A stretch of DNA of 64,000 bases from Streptomyces sp. P3 (lineage in GTDB: Bacteria; Actinomycetota; Actinomycetes; Streptomycetales; Streptomycetaceae). Below are positions 9,935 to 19,544 of the stretch, in pieces. Both the position numbers and the translations under genes were made by a program. Below the pieces are notes generated by a model. That model worked only from the letters and a program-made list of their open reading frames with translations, made no database searches and had not been told where the DNA came from. The stretch covers positions 4,154,001 through 4,218,000 of the forward strand of contig NZ_CP028369.1 in NCBI RefSeq assembly GCF_003032475.1. The letters run 5' to 3'. Position 1 is the first letter of the stretch, and each line of letters starts with the position of its first letter.

Positions 9935-9961
9935 GCACGATGGACGAAAGGGCAGGGGAGC

Positions 9962-10756
9962 GTGGCCGGATCCGCCACCGCCGAGCGCGGTGCACGCCAG
10001 CAGGAGTCGTCCGGCCCGCCCCTTGTCCGGAGGTTGGGCCCACGCCGGCTTCGTATGATCATCATTGTGGTGCTGGGTGTCTCCCTCCTCGGCGCGGGTG
10101 CCGTCTGGGCGTTGTACGGCTCGCAGTGGCTGCGGGTGCGGGAGGTGACCGTCACCGGTACCGCCGTGCTGACCCCGCAACAGGTGCGTGAAGTCGCTGT
10201 CGTGACCGTCGGAACCCCGCTCGTCTCGGTCGACACCGACGCGGTCGAGGCGCGACTTCGCAAGGAACTGCCCCGGATCGACTCGGTTGAGGTGGTCCGT
10301 TCCTGGCCGCACGGAATCAGCGTGAAAGTGGTCGAGCGCACGCCGGTTCTACTGGTCCGAAAAGGGGCGAACTTCGTGGAAGTGGACGACGGGGGCGTAC
10401 GTTTCGCCACGGTTTCCGAGGCCCCGAAAGGCATCCCGCTGCTGGAAATGGCGGCCCCCTCGTCGAGATCGGCGGCGGCGAGTCTGCGCCGCTTCGGCGA
10501 GGCCCGGCTGGTGCGGGAGGCGGTCCGGACGGCCGGCTCGCTGCCGTCCGCCGTCGCCCGCGGGACATCGCTGGTCAAGGTCCGTTCCTACGACGACATC
10601 GCACTGCGGCTGAAGGACGGCCGCACGGTGGCCTGGGGCAGCGCCGAGAACGGCGCCGCCAAGGGCCGCGCACTCACCGCTCTCATGAAAGCCGTCCCGA
10701 CCGCACGGCACTTCGACGTCAGCGCTCCCACCGCCCCTGCGTCATCGGGGAGTTGA
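9962..10756 (+). CDS. ftsQ: FtsQ, divisome protein with POTRA domain
   Basis: Bitopic divisome protein bridging cytoplasmic and periplasm-side assembly with FtsL and DivIC. The product is 264 aa: cytoplasmic tail of about 33 residues, one membrane segment (MIIIVVLGVSLLGAGAVWAL), a POTRA domain starting at LRVREVTVTGTAVLTPQQVR and the FtsQ beta domain. GTG 9962 is preceded by AGGGGAG at a good distance. It lies between murG and ftsZ as in other streptomycetes, which lack ftsA. Confidence 0.93.
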   Translation: MAGSATAERGARQQESSGPPLVRRLGPRRLRMIIIVVLGVSLLGAGAVWALYGSQWLRVREVTVTGTAVLTPQQVREVAVVTVGTPLVSVDTDAVEARLRKELPRIDSVEVVRSWPHGISVKVVERTPVLLVRKGANFVEVDDGGVRFATVSEAPKGIPLLEMAAPSSRSAAASLRRFGEARLVREAVRTAGSLPSAVARGTSLVKVRSYDDIALRLKDGRTVAWGSAENGAAKGRALTALMKAVPTARHFDVSAPTAPASSGS

Positions 10757-11033
10757 CGCACATCCGCGCAGGCCAGCACCCTGGTTGGGCAGCGACATGG
10801 CTGATCACATAGGGTGAAAAGAAAAACGGGAGGTTCGGCGTGTTCGTTGAACGGGCGCCACTTGTCGACTTAGTGTCCTGTTCAGAAGACTTCAAGGAAC
10901 GGACACACTGGTAACCCTAAACTTCAGCGTTAGGGTTCGGGTCGGCGAAACGGACCGTCCCATTCGGCATCAGTCGTCGGATCGCATCACCTGTGACGCG
11001 ACGACACGTAACTCGAGGCGAGAGGCCTTCGAC
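10757..11033 (+). promoter_or_regulatory. ftsQ-ftsZ intergenic regulatory region
   Basis: A 277-nt gap with no gene. It holds a promoter-like pair TTGAAC-N18-TAGTGT, with the -10 at 10871-10876; a further -10-like TAGGGT lies near 10811. WhiA-core motifs occur as GTGTC at 10873-10877, overlapping the -10, and GACAC at 10902-10906. A perfect inverted repeat AACCCTAA (10913-10920) / TTAGGGTT (10930-10937) with a 9-nt spacer lies about 100 nt before ftsZ. In S. coelicolor this gap is known to hold several ftsZ promoters including a developmentally controlled one; which of these elements is used here is inference. Confidence 0.7.
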
Positions 11034-12224
11034 GTGGCAGCACCGCAGAACTACCTCGCAGTCATCAAAGTCATCGGTGTCGGCGGCGGTGGTGTCAATG
11101 CCATCAACCGGATGATCGAGGTCGGTCTCAAGGGCGTCGAGTTCATCGCCATCAACACCGACGCGCAGGCGCTGTTGATGAGCGACGCCGACGTCAAACT
11201 CGACGTCGGACGCGAACTCACCCGCGGACTCGGCGCCGGCGCCAACCCGGCCGTCGGCCGCAAGGCGGCCGAGGACCACCGCGAGGAGATCGAGGAGGTC
11301 CTCAAGGGGGCCGACATGGTCTTCGTGACGGCCGGAGAGGGCGGCGGCACCGGTACCGGCGGCGCGCCGGTCGTGGCCAACATCGCCCGCTCCCTGGGCG
11401 CCCTCACCATCGGCGTGGTCACCCGCCCGTTCACCTTCGAGGGCCGGCGCCGCGCCAACCAGGCGGAGGACGGCATCGCCGAACTCCGCGAAGAGGTCGA
11501 CACCCTCATCGTCATCCCCAACGACCGGCTGCTGTCCATCTCGGACCGCCAGGTCTCGGTCCTCGACGCCTTCAAGTCGGCCGACCAGGTCCTGCTCTCC
11601 GGCGTCCAGGGCATCACCGACCTGATCACCACCCCCGGTCTGATCAACCTCGACTTCGCCGACGTCAAGTCGGTCATGTCCGAGGCCGGTTCGGCCCTCA
11701 TGGGCATCGGCTCGGCCCGCGGCGACGACCGCGCGGTGGCCGCCGCCGAGATGGCGATCTCCTCGCCGCTCCTGGAGGCCTCCATCGACGGCGCCCGGGG
11801 CGTGCTGCTCTCCATCTCCGGTGGCTCCGACCTCGGTCTGTTCGAGATCAACGAGGCCGCCCAGCTGGTCAGCGAGGCCGCCCACCCCGAGGCCAACATC
11901 ATCTTCGGTGCGGTCATCGACGACGCTCTCGGCGACGAGGTCCGGGTCACCGTGATCGCGGCCGGCTTCGACGGCGGGCAGCCGCCGGCCCGCCGGGAGA
12001 CCGTCATGGGCTCTTCCTCGGCCCGGCGCGACGAGCCCACTCCGGTACGGCAGCCCGAGAGCCGCCCGTCCTTCGGCTCGCTCGGCAGCGTGACCCCGAA
12101 GGAGGACCCGGAGCCGGTGCCCGAGCCGGTGGCCGACCTCCCGTCCTCCCCGCCGGTGCCGCCGTCGCGTACCTACTCGGACAGCGCGGCCGAGGAGCTG
12201 GACGTGCCGGACTTCCTGAAGTGA
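11034..12224 (+). CDS. ftsZ: FtsZ, tubulin-like division GTPase
   Basis: Cytoplasmic GTPase that polymerises into Z rings and, in streptomycetes, into the Z-ring ladders of sporulating hyphae. The product is 396 aa. It has the nucleotide contacts [13 protein letters not shown], the tubulin signature [10 protein letters not shown], the synergy loop [11 protein letters not shown], and the C-terminal tail ending LDVPDFLK, which binds partners such as SepF. GTG 11034 follows a GAGGCGAGAGG ribosome site. pgeF begins within the stop codon (GTGATAG). Confidence 0.98.
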   Translation: MAAPQNYLAVIKVIGVGGGGVNAINRMIEVGLKGVEFIAINTDAQALLMSDADVKLDVGRELTRGLGAGANPAVGRKAAEDHREEIEEVLKGADMVFVTAGEGGGTGTGGAPVVANIARSLGALTIGVVTRPFTFEGRRRANQAEDGIAELREEVDTLIVIPNDRLLSISDRQVSVLDAFKSADQVLLSGVQGITDLITTPGLINLDFADVKSVMSEAGSALMGIGSARGDDRAVAAAEMAISSPLLEASIDGARGVLLSISGGSDLGLFEINEAAQLVSEAAHPEANIIFGAVIDDALGDEVRVTVIAAGFDGGQPPARRETVMGSSSARRDEPTPVRQPESRPSFGSLGSVTPKEDPEPVPEPVADLPSSPPVPPSRTYSDSAAEELDVPDFLK

Positions 12225-12949
12225 TAGGACAGCGCGAGAGCGTGAGCGGCGCGCACTTCGCCTTCACCGACCGGTGGGGCGGGGTGAGCGCCGTTCCGTA
12301 TGAGCAGCTCAACCTGGGCGGAGCGGTCGGCGACGAGTCCGGCGCGGTGCTCGCCAACCGTGAGCTCGCCGCCACGTCGCTCGGCCTCGACCCGAGCCGG
12401 GTCGTCTGGATGAACCAGGTGCACGGCGCCGACGTCGCCGAGGTCGGGGGGCCGTGGACCGACGGGCCGGTCCCCGAGGTGGACGGCCTGGTCACCGCCA
12501 CCCGTGGGCTGGCCCTCGCCGTGCTGACCGCGGACTGCGTGCCGGTCCTGCTGGCCGACCCGGTCGCGGGCGTCGTCGCCGCCGCCCACGCGGGAAGACC
12601 CGGGATGGTCAAGGGGGTCGTGCCCGCCGCGGTCGACGCGATGACGTCGCTCGGCGCCGACCCCGCCCGGATCGTCGCCCGCACCGGACCCGCCGTGTGC
12701 GGGCGGTGCTACGAGGTGCCGGAGGCGATGCGCGCCGAGGTCGCCGCCGTCGAACCGACGGCGCACGCCGAGACCGGCTGGGGCACTCCCGCCGTCGACG
12801 TGACCGCCGGGGTGCACGCACAGCTCGACCGGCTCGGCGTGCGTGACCGGGCGTGGTCGCCCGTGTGCACAAGGGAGTCGGAAGACCATTTCTCATACCG
12901 CCGCGATCGCACCACGGGGCGACTCGCGGGATATGTCTGGCTGGACTGA
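12221..12949 (+). CDS. pgeF: PgeF/YlmD-family laccase-domain protein
   Basis: Member of the YfiH/YlmD Cu-oxidase_4 (laccase-like) family, called peptidoglycan editing factor PgeF; family members have been reported as purine nucleoside phosphorylases and as enzymes keeping wrong amino acids out of muropeptides. The 242-aa product has the family metal motif residues in HGADVAEV, the [12 protein letters not shown] stretch and AAAHAGRPG. It starts at GTG 12221, overlapping the ftsZ stop, so it is coupled to ftsZ. Which reaction it does here cannot be read from sequence. Confidence 0.88.
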   Translation: MIGQRESVSGAHFAFTDRWGGVSAVPYEQLNLGGAVGDESGAVLANRELAATSLGLDPSRVVWMNQVHGADVAEVGGPWTDGPVPEVDGLVTATRGLALAVLTADCVPVLLADPVAGVVAAAHAGRPGMVKGVVPAAVDAMTSLGADPARIVARTGPAVCGRCYEVPEAMRAEVAAVEPTAHAETGWGTPAVDVTAGVHAQLDRLGVRDRAWSPVCTRESEDHFSYRRDRTTGRLAGYVWLD

Positions 12950-12955
12950 TGGGGC

Positions 12956-13675
12956 ATGACGGACCGTAAGGACGAACTCGCCGCGAATCTGGCGAAAGTG
13001 GAGGAGCGCATCGCTGCAGCGTGCGCGACCGCCGGGCGGGGACGGGACGAGGTGACGCTGATCGTGGTCACCAAGACCTACCCGGCGAGCGACGTGCGCA
13101 TCCTGTCCGGGCTCGGTGTGCGCCATGTCGCCGAGAACAAGGACCAGGACGCGGCGCCGAAGGCGGCCGAGTGCTCCGATCTGCCGCTTCGCTGGCACTT
13201 CGTCGGGCAGTTGCAGACCAACAAGGCGCGCTCGGTGGTCGGTTACGCGGACGTGGTGCAGTCCGTCGACCGCGCCAGGCTGGTGACGTCCCTGTCGAAG
13301 GAGGCGGTGCGGGCGGGGCGTGAGGTGGGCTGCCTCATCCAGGTCGCCCTCGACGCCGGGGTGAGCGAACGGGGCGAAAGGGGCGGCGTGGCTCCGGGCG
13401 GCGTCGCGGAGTTGGCCGACCGGGTGGCCGGCTCCGCGGGGCTGCGCCTCGACGGACTGATGACGGTCGCCCCTCTGACCGGGGAGTTCGCGGGACGTCA
13501 ACGAGCGGCCTTCGGGCGGTTGATGGATTTGTCGACTGACCTGCGCCGAGCTCATCCTGCTGCGAACATGGTGTCCGCGGGGATGAGCGCGGATCTCGAG
13601 GAGGCCGTGGCGGCCGGAGCGACACATGTGCGCGTCGGCACCGCGGTACTCGGAGTCCGCCCCAGGCTCGGGTAA
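12956..13675 (+). CDS. yggS: YggS/YlmE-family PLP-binding protein (PLP homeostasis)
   Basis: Single-domain TIM-barrel protein of the PLPBP family, which holds pyridoxal phosphate and influences B6 and amino acid pools rather than catalysing a known reaction. The 239-aa product has the PLP lysine in VVTKTYPASDV near residue 44, the LRWHFVGQLQTNKAR motif, and SAGMSADLEEAVAAGATHVRVG for phosphate binding. It sits 6 nt after pgeF. The pgeF-yggS-sepF-yggT-divIVA order is the conserved Gram-positive ylm cluster. Confidence 0.93.
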   Translation: MTDRKDELAANLAKVEERIAAACATAGRGRDEVTLIVVTKTYPASDVRILSGLGVRHVAENKDQDAAPKAAECSDLPLRWHFVGQLQTNKARSVVGYADVVQSVDRARLVTSLSKEAVRAGREVGCLIQVALDAGVSERGERGGVAPGGVAELADRVAGSAGLRLDGLMTVAPLTGEFAGRQRAAFGRLMDLSTDLRRAHPAANMVSAGMSADLEEAVAAGATHVRVGTAVLGVRPRLG

Positions 13676-13707
13676 CGTCGCCAAGAAGTCGGACCACAGC
13701 AGAAAAT

Positions 13708-13735
13708 ATGGTCATTACCGCCGAAAGGCGGCCAT
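13708..13735 (+). promoter_or_regulatory. GAAA-capped hairpin in the sepF leader
   Basis: CCGCC-GAAA-GGCGG at 13718-13731 is a perfect 5-bp stem closed by a GNRA-type tetraloop. An outer ATGG (13708-13711) can pair with CCAT (13732-13735) if TCATTA bulges on one side. It lies in the 128-nt yggS-sepF gap, about 70 nt before sepF. No T-run follows, so it is a weak terminator candidate; an mRNA structure or protein site is more likely. Confidence 0.45.
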
Positions 13736-13803
13736 AAGGGCCACGTGGATCGAGGGACTTGGCAGTAGGAAGTCGATCCACCACAGAGCGGAGGACTCAG
13801 AGC

Positions 13804-14445
13804 ATGGCCGGCGCGATGCGCAAGATGGCGGTCTACCTCGGCCTCGTGGAGGACGATGGGTACGACGGCCGGGGATTCGACCCCGACGACGACTTCGAAC
13901 CCGAGCTCGACCCGGAGCCCGAGCGGGATCACCGGCGACATGAGTCGGTGCACCAGTCCCACGGTACACATCAGTCCCAAAGGGACGAAGAGGCGCGAAT
14001 CACACAGCCGCCCGCCCCGCGTGAGCCGGTGGTGCGATCCTCTTCGCTCCCCGCGGAATCCGGGCGTCCGGCGCGCATCGCGCCCGTGGCGTCCATCACA
14101 CAAGAACGTCAGTCCCTGGAGAAGAACGCACCGGTGATCATGCCCAAGGTCGTGTCGGAACGAGAGCCGTACCGGATCACCACGCTTCACCCTCGGACCT
14201 ACAACGAGGCCCGTACCATCGGGGAACACTTCCGTGAGGGCACCCCGGTGATCATGAATCTGACTGAGATGGATGACACAGACGCGAAGCGACTTGTCGA
14301 CTTTGCGGCCGGTTTGGTGTTTGGTCTTCACGGCAGCATCGAGCGGGTGACGCAGAAGGTGTTCCTGTTGTCGCCTGCTAACGTCGATGTCACGGCGGAG
14401 GACAAGGCCCGCATCGCAGAAGGCGGGTTCTTCAACCAGAGCTGA
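13804..14445 (+). CDS. sepF: SepF, FtsZ membrane anchor
   Basis: Cytoplasmic protein that tethers FtsZ to the membrane in bacteria lacking FtsA. The 213-aa product has an N-terminal amphipathic segment ([18 protein letters not shown]), an acidic and polar linker to about residue 110, and the SepF dimerisation domain ([17 protein letters not shown], ending [16 protein letters not shown]). ATG 13804 is chosen because AGCGGAGGA lies about 9 nt upstream and the membrane helix is then N-terminal; the frame is open to 13759. It is the main FtsZ-linked SepF of the division cluster; streptomycetes have other paralogues. Confidence 0.96.
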   Translation: MAGAMRKMAVYLGLVEDDGYDGRGFDPDDDFEPELDPEPERDHRRHESVHQSHGTHQSQRDEEARITQPPAPREPVVRSSSLPAESGRPARIAPVASITQERQSLEKNAPVIMPKVVSEREPYRITTLHPRTYNEARTIGEHFREGTPVIMNLTEMDDTDAKRLVDFAAGLVFGLHGSIERVTQKVFLLSPANVDVTAEDKARIAEGGFFNQS

Positions 14446-14462
14446 GACGTAAGACCGGTAGA

Positions 14463-14492
14463 AGCAGTACAGAGCAGTACAGAGCAGCACGG
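14463..14492 (+). repeat. 10-bp tandem repeat in the yggT leader
   Basis: AGCAGTACAG occurs twice in direct succession (14463-14472, 14473-14482) followed by a degenerate third copy AGCAGCACGG (14483-14492). It lies between sepF and yggT just upstream of the GGGGAGAGGG ribosome site. It may be only replication slippage. Confidence 0.7.
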
Positions 14493-14518
14493 AAACAGGG
14501 GAGAGGGAAGCACCGAAC

Positions 14519-14803
14519 ATGGGCGTGGTCCTGGATGTCGTCTACATCGCGCTGATGGTGTTCCTCATCGTGCTCATCTTCCGGTTGGTCATGGACTACG
14601 TCTTCCAGTTCGCCCGCTCATGGCAGCCCGGCAAGGCGATGGTGGTCGTTCTGGAGGCCACCTACACTGTCACCGATCCACCGCTCAAGCTTCTGCGGCG
14701 GGTAATCCCGCCGTTGCGTCTCGGGGGCGTGGCGCTCGACCTGTCCTTCTTCGTACTGATGATCATCGTCTACATCCTGATCTCGATCGTGAGCCGGCTG
14801 TGA
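14519..14803 (+). CDS. YggT/YlmG-family membrane protein
   Basis: Small YGGT-family integral membrane protein, 94 aa, with two hydrophobic segments (about residues 4-25 and 70-92) around the conserved central motif TDPPLKLLRRVIPPLRLGGVALD, cut here as TDPPLKLLRRVIPP. The family is linked to membrane organisation and division by context; its biochemical role is unknown. ATG 14519 follows GGGGAGAGGGAAG. Its place between sepF and divIVA is the conserved ylmG position. Confidence 0.93.
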   Translation: MGVVLDVVYIALMVFLIVLIFRLVMDYVFQFARSWQPGKAMVVVLEATYTVTDPPLKLLRRVIPPLRLGGVALDLSFFVLMIIVYILISIVSRL

Positions 14804-14855
14804 GCGATGTGAACTACCGTCTTGCCGATGCCGACGACTACGTTGAGGTGAAGAG

Positions 14856-16112
14856 ATGCCGTTGACCCCCGAGGACGTGCGGAACAAGCAGTTCACGACC
14901 GTCCGCCTCCGAGAAGGCTATGACGAGGACGAGGTCGATGCCTTCCTCGATGAGGTCGAAGCCGAACTGACCCGCCTGCTCCGTGAGAACGAGGACCTGC
15001 GGGCCAAGCTGGCCGCAGCCACGCGCGCTGCTGCCCAGAACCAGCAGAACATGCGCAAACCTCCGGAGCAGGACCAGCAGCAGGGCGGCATGCCCCAGCA
15101 GGGCGGCATGCAGCAGGGCGGCATGCAGCAGGGCGGCATGCAGCAGCAGGGGATGCCCCAGCAGGGGATGCCTCCGCAGGGAATGCCGCAGCAGGGCATG
15201 CGAGGTCCGGGCGGACCGGTGCCCGCGGGAATATCGGGCCCGCCGCAGCAGCAGATGGGCGGCCCCATGGGCGGCCCGCCCCAGCTGCCGAGCGGTGCCC
15301 CGCAGCTGCCCGCCGGTCCCGGCGGTCAGGGTGGTCCCCAGGGTCCCGGCCCGATGGGTCAGGGTCCGATGGGTCCCGGCCCGATGGGTCAGGGTCCGAT
15401 GGGCCAGGGCCCCATGGGTCAGGGTCCGATGGGTGGCCAGCCCATGCAGCAGCAGATGGGTGGTCCGATGGGCGGCCCCATGGGCGGTCCGATGGGCGGC
15501 CCCGGTCAGGGCCCCGGTGGCGACAGTGCCGCCCGTGTCCTCTCGCTGGCCCAGCAGACCGCCGACCAGGCGATCGCCGAGGCCCGCTCCGAGGCCAACA
15601 AGATCGTCGGTGAGGCCCGCAGCCGCGCCGAGGGTCTCGAGCGGGACGCCCGTGCCAAGGCGGACGCCCTGGAGCGGGACGCGCAGGAGAAGCACCGCGT
15701 CGCGATGGGCTCCCTGGAGTCCGCCCGCGCCACGCTGGAGCGCAAGGTCGAGGACCTGCGCGGCTTCGAGCGCGAGTACCGCACGCGTCTGAAGTCGTAC
15801 CTCGAGTCCCAGCTGCGTCAGCTGGAGACCCAGGCGGACGACTCCCTCGCGCCGCCGCGTACTCCGGCCACGGCCTCCCTGCCGCCGTCCCCGGCGCCTT
15901 CCATGGCTCCGGCCGGCGCCAGTGCCCCGTCCTACGGCGGCAACCCGGGCATGGGCGCTCCGAGCCCGGCTGCCCCGTCCTACGGCGGTCAGCAGCAGAT
16001 GTCTCCGGCGATGACTCAGCCGATGGCTCCGGTACGTCCGCAGGGTCCCTCCCCGATGGGCCAGGCTCCCTCGCCGATGCGCGGCTTCCTCATCGACGAG
16101 GATGACAACTGA
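14856..16112 (+). CDS. divIVA: DivIVA, polar growth coiled-coil protein
   Basis: Cytoskeletal protein that marks hyphal tips and drives polar growth; essential in S. coelicolor. The 418-aa product has the lipid-binding N-terminal domain ([17 protein letters not shown], residues 2-18), a first coiled coil to about residue 65, a linker of about 150 residues rich in Gln, Gly, Met and Pro, a second coiled coil (about residues 225-330, with [20 protein letters not shown]) and a polar tail ending [12 protein letters not shown] 14856 follows GAGGTGAAGAG. The linker is longer than in Bacillus DivIVA, as usual in Streptomyces, and has DNA-level repeats. A terminator follows. Confidence 0.97.
   Translation: MPLTPEDVRNKQFTTVRLREGYDEDEVDAFLDEVEAELTRLLRENEDLRAKLAAATRAAAQNQQNMRKPPEQDQQQGGMPQQGGMQQGGMQQGGMQQQGMPQQGMPPQGMPQQGMRGPGGPVPAGISGPPQQQMGGPMGGPPQLPSGAPQLPAGPGGQGGPQGPGPMGQGPMGPGPMGQGPMGQGPMGQGPMGGQPMQQQMGGPMGGPMGGPMGGPGQGPGGDSAARVLSLAQQTADQAIAEARSEANKIVGEARSRAEGLERDARAKADALERDAQEKHRVAMGSLESARATLERKVEDLRGFEREYRTRLKSYLESQLRQLETQADDSLAPPRTPATASLPPSPAPSMAPAGASAPSYGGNPGMGAPSPAAPSYGGQQQMSPAMTQPMAPVRPQGPSPMGQAPSPMRGFLIDEDDN
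15078..15140 (+). repeat. 15-bp tandem repeats in the divIVA linker
   Basis: The 15-nt unit CAGCAGGGCGGCATG (Gln-Gln-Gly-Gly-Met) occurs at 15078-15092 and, after a CCC insertion, three times in direct succession at 15096-15110, 15111-15125 and 15126-15140. A second repetitive stretch encoding Met-Gly-Gln/Pro-Gly-Pro follows at about 15350-15510. Copy number is likely to vary between strains. Confidence 0.9.
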
Positions 16113-16147
16113 CGGCCAGTAGTACGCCTTAGGCGTCGGCAGCGTTC

Positions 16148-16188
16148 AAAGGGCGGGCCCCGGATTTGATCCGGGGCCCGCCCTTTTT
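16148..16188. terminator. Intrinsic terminator after divIVA
   Basis: A perfect 18-bp stem (16148-16165 with 16169-16186), loop TTG, followed by TT. Because A-runs flank the left arm it can work in both directions, ending divIVA (+) and ileS (-). The 219 nt from 16194 to the ileS stop show nothing else recognisable. Confidence 0.95.
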
Positions 16189-16412
16189 ACGCGTGTTGAC
16201 AGCGATCACCGTGCTGTCGAGGGGCCGGCACGGCCGAGACCGATGCGGGGACGACGGGCCGGACGGGGGCGTTCACGCGCACCGTCGCGGGCTGCCGCAG
16301 GGTGTCGCGGGTGCGCGGGTCGGCCGGTGGACCGGGCAAGGGCAAGGACCCGGTCCCTTGGGGCTGGGGGAGCCGGGTCCTCGTGGTGGTCGGCCCTCGT
16401 GGAGCCGGGCCG

Positions 16413-19400
16413 TTACGCCTTGCGCAGGCGGAACGTGAGCGTCAGGGCCTCGTCCGTGAACGGGGCGCCGTAGGTGTCGTCCGCCTCACCCCGGGCGAAG
16501 TCCGTGGCGAGGACCTCGTCGGCGATCAGGCCGGCGTGGCCGTCCAGGGCGTCGACGGCTCCCGGGTCGGTCGCCGTCCAGCGGAGCGCGATGCGGTCGG
16601 CGACGTCCAGGCCGCTGTTCTTGCGGGCCTCCTGGATCAGGCGGATGGCGTCCCGGGCGAGGCCCGCGCGGCGCAGCTCCTCGGTGATCTCCAGGTCGAG
16701 GGCGACGGTGGCGCCGGAGTCGGAGGCCACCGACCAGCCCTCGCGCGGGGTCTCGGTGATGATCACCTCGTCGGGGGCCAGGGTGATGGTCTCGCCGTCG
16801 ATCTCGACCGATGCCATGCCCTCACGCAGGGCGAGGGAGAGCGCGGCCGCGTCGGCGTTCGCGACGGCCTTGGCCACGTCCTGGACGCGCTTGCCGAACC
16901 GCTTGCCCAGGGCGCGGAAGTTCGCCTTGGCGGTGGTGTCGACCAGCGAGCCGCCGACCTCGGAGAGGGACGCCAGGGACTCGACGTTCAGCTCCTCGGT
17001 GATCTGCGCGTGCAGTGCGGGGGAGAGCGCGTCGAACCCGGCGGCCGCGATCAGCGCTCGACGGAGCGGCTGGCGGGTCTTGACGCCGGACTCCGCGCGC
17101 GTGGCGCGGCCCAGCTCCACCAGACGGCGGACCAGGACCATCTGCCTCGACAGCTCCGGGTCGATCGCCGCGAGGTCCGCCTCCGGCCAGGCCGACAGAT
17201 GCACGGACTCCGGGGCGCCCGGGGTGACGGGGGCGACCAGGTCCTGCCAGACCCGCTCGGTGATGAACGGGGTCAGCGGGGCCATCAGCCTGGTGACGGT
17301 CTCCACGACCTCGTGCAGGGTGCGCAGCGCGGCCTTGTCGCCCTGCCAGAAGCGTCGGCGGGAGCGGCGGACGTACCAGTTGGACAGGTCGTCGACGAAC
17401 GCCGAGAGGAGCTTGCCGGCGCGCTGGGTGTCGTAGGCCTCCAGCGACTGCGTCACCTGGTCGGTGAGGGCGTGGAGCTCGGACAGCAGCCAGCGGTCCA
17501 GGACCGGGCGGTCGGCCGGGGCAGGATCGGCCTCGCTCGGCGCCCAGCCCGACGTACGGGCGTACAGCGCCTGGAAGGCGACCGTGTTCCAGTACGTCAG
17601 GAGCGTCTTGCGGACGACCTCCTGGATGGTGCCGTGGCCCACCCGGCGGGCCGCCCAGGGGGAGCCGCCGGCCGCCATGAACCAGCGGACCGCGTCGGCG
17701 CCGTGCTGGTCCATCAGCGGGATCGGCTGCAGGATGTTGCCCAGGTGCTTGGACATCTTGCGGCCGTCCTCGGCGAGGATGTGCCCGAGGCAGACGACGT
17801 TCTCGTACGACGACTTGTCGAAGACCAGGGTGCCGATCGCCATGAGCGTGTAGAACCAGCCGCGGGTCTGGTCGATGGCCTCGGAGATGAACTGCGCCGG
17901 GTAGCGGGCCTCGAACAGGTCCTTGTTCTTGTACGGGTAGCCCCACTGCGCGAACGGCATCGAACCGGAGTCGTACCAGGCGTCGATGACCTCGGGCACG
18001 CGCGTGGCCGTCTTCGCGCACCGTGGGCACGCGAAGGTGACGTCGTCGATGAACGGGCGGTGCGGGTCCAGCCCGGACTGGTCGGAGCCGGTCAGTTCGG
18101 TGAGCTCCGCGCGGGAGCCGACGACGGTGAGGTGGTCGTCCTCGCAGCGCCAGATCGGCAGCGGGGTGCCCCAGTAGCGGTTGCGGGACAGCGCCCAGTC
18201 GATGTTGTTGTTCAGCCAGTCCCCGTACCGGCCGTGCTTGACCGTGTCCGGGAACCAGTTGGTGTTCTCGTTCTCCTGGAGGAGGCGGTCCTTGACGGCC
18301 GTGGTGCGGATGTACCAGGACGGCTGCGCGTAGTACAGGAGCGCGGTGTGGCAGCGCCAGCAGTGCGGGTAGCTGTGCTCGTACGGGATGTGCCGGAAGA
18401 GGAGGCCGCGCTGCTGGAGGTCCTCGGTGAGCCGTTCGTCCGCCTTCTTGAAGAAGACGCCGCCGACCATCGGGACGGACTCCTCGAAGGTGCCGTCCGG
18501 GCGGACGGGGTTCACCACCGGAAGGCCGTAGGAGCGGCAGACCTTGAGGTCGTCCTCACCGAAGGCGGGCGACTGGTGGACCAGACCCGTGCCGTCCTCG
18601 GTGGTGACGTACTCGGCGTTCACCACGTAGTGGGCGGGCTCCGGGAACTCCACCAGCTCGAACGGACGTTGATAGGTCCAGCGCTCCATTTCGGCGCCGG
18701 TGAAGGTCTGGCCGGTGGTCTCCCAGCCCTCGCCGAGCGCCTTGGCGAGCAGCGGCTCGGCCACCACGAGCTTCTCCTCGCCGTCGGTGGCCACGACGTA
18801 GGCGACCTCGGGGTGCGCGGCCACGGCCGTGTTGGAGACCAGCGTCCACGGCGTCGTCGTCCACACCAGGAGGGCGGCCTCGCCGGCGAGCGGACCGGAG
18901 GTGAGCGGGAAACGGACGTACACGGACGGGTCGACGACCGTCTCGTAGCCCTGGGCCAGCTCGTGGTCGGAGAGGCCGGTGCCGCAGCGGGGGCACCAGG
19001 GGGCGACGCGGTGGTCCTGGACCAGCAGACCCTTGTCGAAGATCTCCTTCAGCGACCACCAGACCGACTCGATGTACTCGGGGTCCATCGTGACGTAGGC
19101 GTCGTCGAGGTCGACCCAGTAGCCCATGCGGGTCGTCAGGTCGGAGAAGGCGTCGGTGTGGCGGAGCACCGACTCCCGGCACTTGGCGTTGAACTCGGCG
19201 ATGCCGTACGCCTCGATGTCCTGCTTGCCGCTGAAGCCGAGCTCCTTCTCCACCGCCAGCTCCACCGGCAGGCCGTGGCAGTCCCAGCCGGCCTTGCGGG
19301 CCACGTGGTAGCCGCGCATGGTGCGGAAGCGGGGGAAGACGTCCTTGAAGACGCGCGCCTCGATGTGGTGGGCGCCCGGCATGCCGTTGGCGGTGGGCGG

Positions 19401-19544
19401 GCCCTCGTAGAACACCCACTCGGGGCGGCCCTCGGACTGCTCCAGGCTCTTGGCAAAGATCTTCTGCTCACGCCAGAACTCGAGCACCGCGTGCTCGAGG
19501 GCGGGCAGGTCGACCTGGGCGGGCACCTGACGGTACTGCGTCAT
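16413..19544 (-). CDS. ileS: Isoleucyl-tRNA synthetase
   Basis: Class I aminoacyl-tRNA synthetase charging tRNA-Ile, with an editing domain that clears Val-tRNA-Ile. The 1043-aa product has the HIGH-type motif as GAHHIEAR near residue 60, a CP1 editing domain with WTTTPWTLVSNTA, the KMSKS motif as KMSKHLGN near residue 600 and zinc-type Cys pairs (CPRCG, CPRCAK). ATG 19544 (MTQYRQVPAQ) is chosen because GGAGGAAG is 5-12 nt upstream; the frame runs open through the leader to 19754, but that part is the T-box RNA. The length and sequence suit the long, eukaryote-like form of the enzyme common in actinomycetes. Confidence 0.97.
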   Translation of the reverse strand: MTQYRQVPAQVDLPALEHAVLEFWREQKIFAKSLEQSEGRPEWVFYEGPPTANGMPGAHHIEARVFKDVFPRFRTMRGYHVARKAGWDCHGLPVELAVEKELGFSGKQDIEAYGIAEFNAKCRESVLRHTDAFSDLTTRMGYWVDLDDAYVTMDPEYIESVWWSLKEIFDKGLLVQDHRVAPWCPRCGTGLSDHELAQGYETVVDPSVYVRFPLTSGPLAGEAALLVWTTTPWTLVSNTAVAAHPEVAYVVATDGEEKLVVAEPLLAKALGEGWETTGQTFTGAEMERWTYQRPFELVEFPEPAHYVVNAEYVTTEDGTGLVHQSPAFGEDDLKVCRSYGLPVVNPVRPDGTFEESVPMVGGVFFKKADERLTEDLQQRGLLFRHIPYEHSYPHCWRCHTALLYYAQPSWYIRTTAVKDRLLQENENTNWFPDTVKHGRYGDWLNNNIDWALSRNRYWGTPLPIWRCEDDHLTVVGSRAELTELTGSDQSGLDPHRPFIDDVTFACPRCAKTATRVPEVIDAWYDSGSMPFAQWGYPYKNKDLFEARYPAQFISEAIDQTRGWFYTLMAIGTLVFDKSSYENVVCLGHILAEDGRKMSKHLGNILQPIPLMDQHGADAVRWFMAAGGSPWAARRVGHGTIQEVVRKTLLTYWNTVAFQALYARTSGWAPSEADPAPADRPVLDRWLLSELHALTDQVTQSLEAYDTQRAGKLLSAFVDDLSNWYVRRSRRRFWQGDKAALRTLHEVVETVTRLMAPLTPFITERVWQDLVAPVTPGAPESVHLSAWPEADLAAIDPELSRQMVLVRRLVELGRATRAESGVKTRQPLRRALIAAAGFDALSPALHAQITEELNVESLASLSEVGGSLVDTTAKANFRALGKRFGKRVQDVAKAVANADAAALSLALREGMASVEIDGETITLAPDEVIITETPREGWSVASDSGATVALDLEITEELRRAGLARDAIRLIQEARKNSGLDVADRIALRWTATDPGAVDALDGHAGLIADEVLATDFARGEADDTYGAPFTDEALTLTFRLRKA

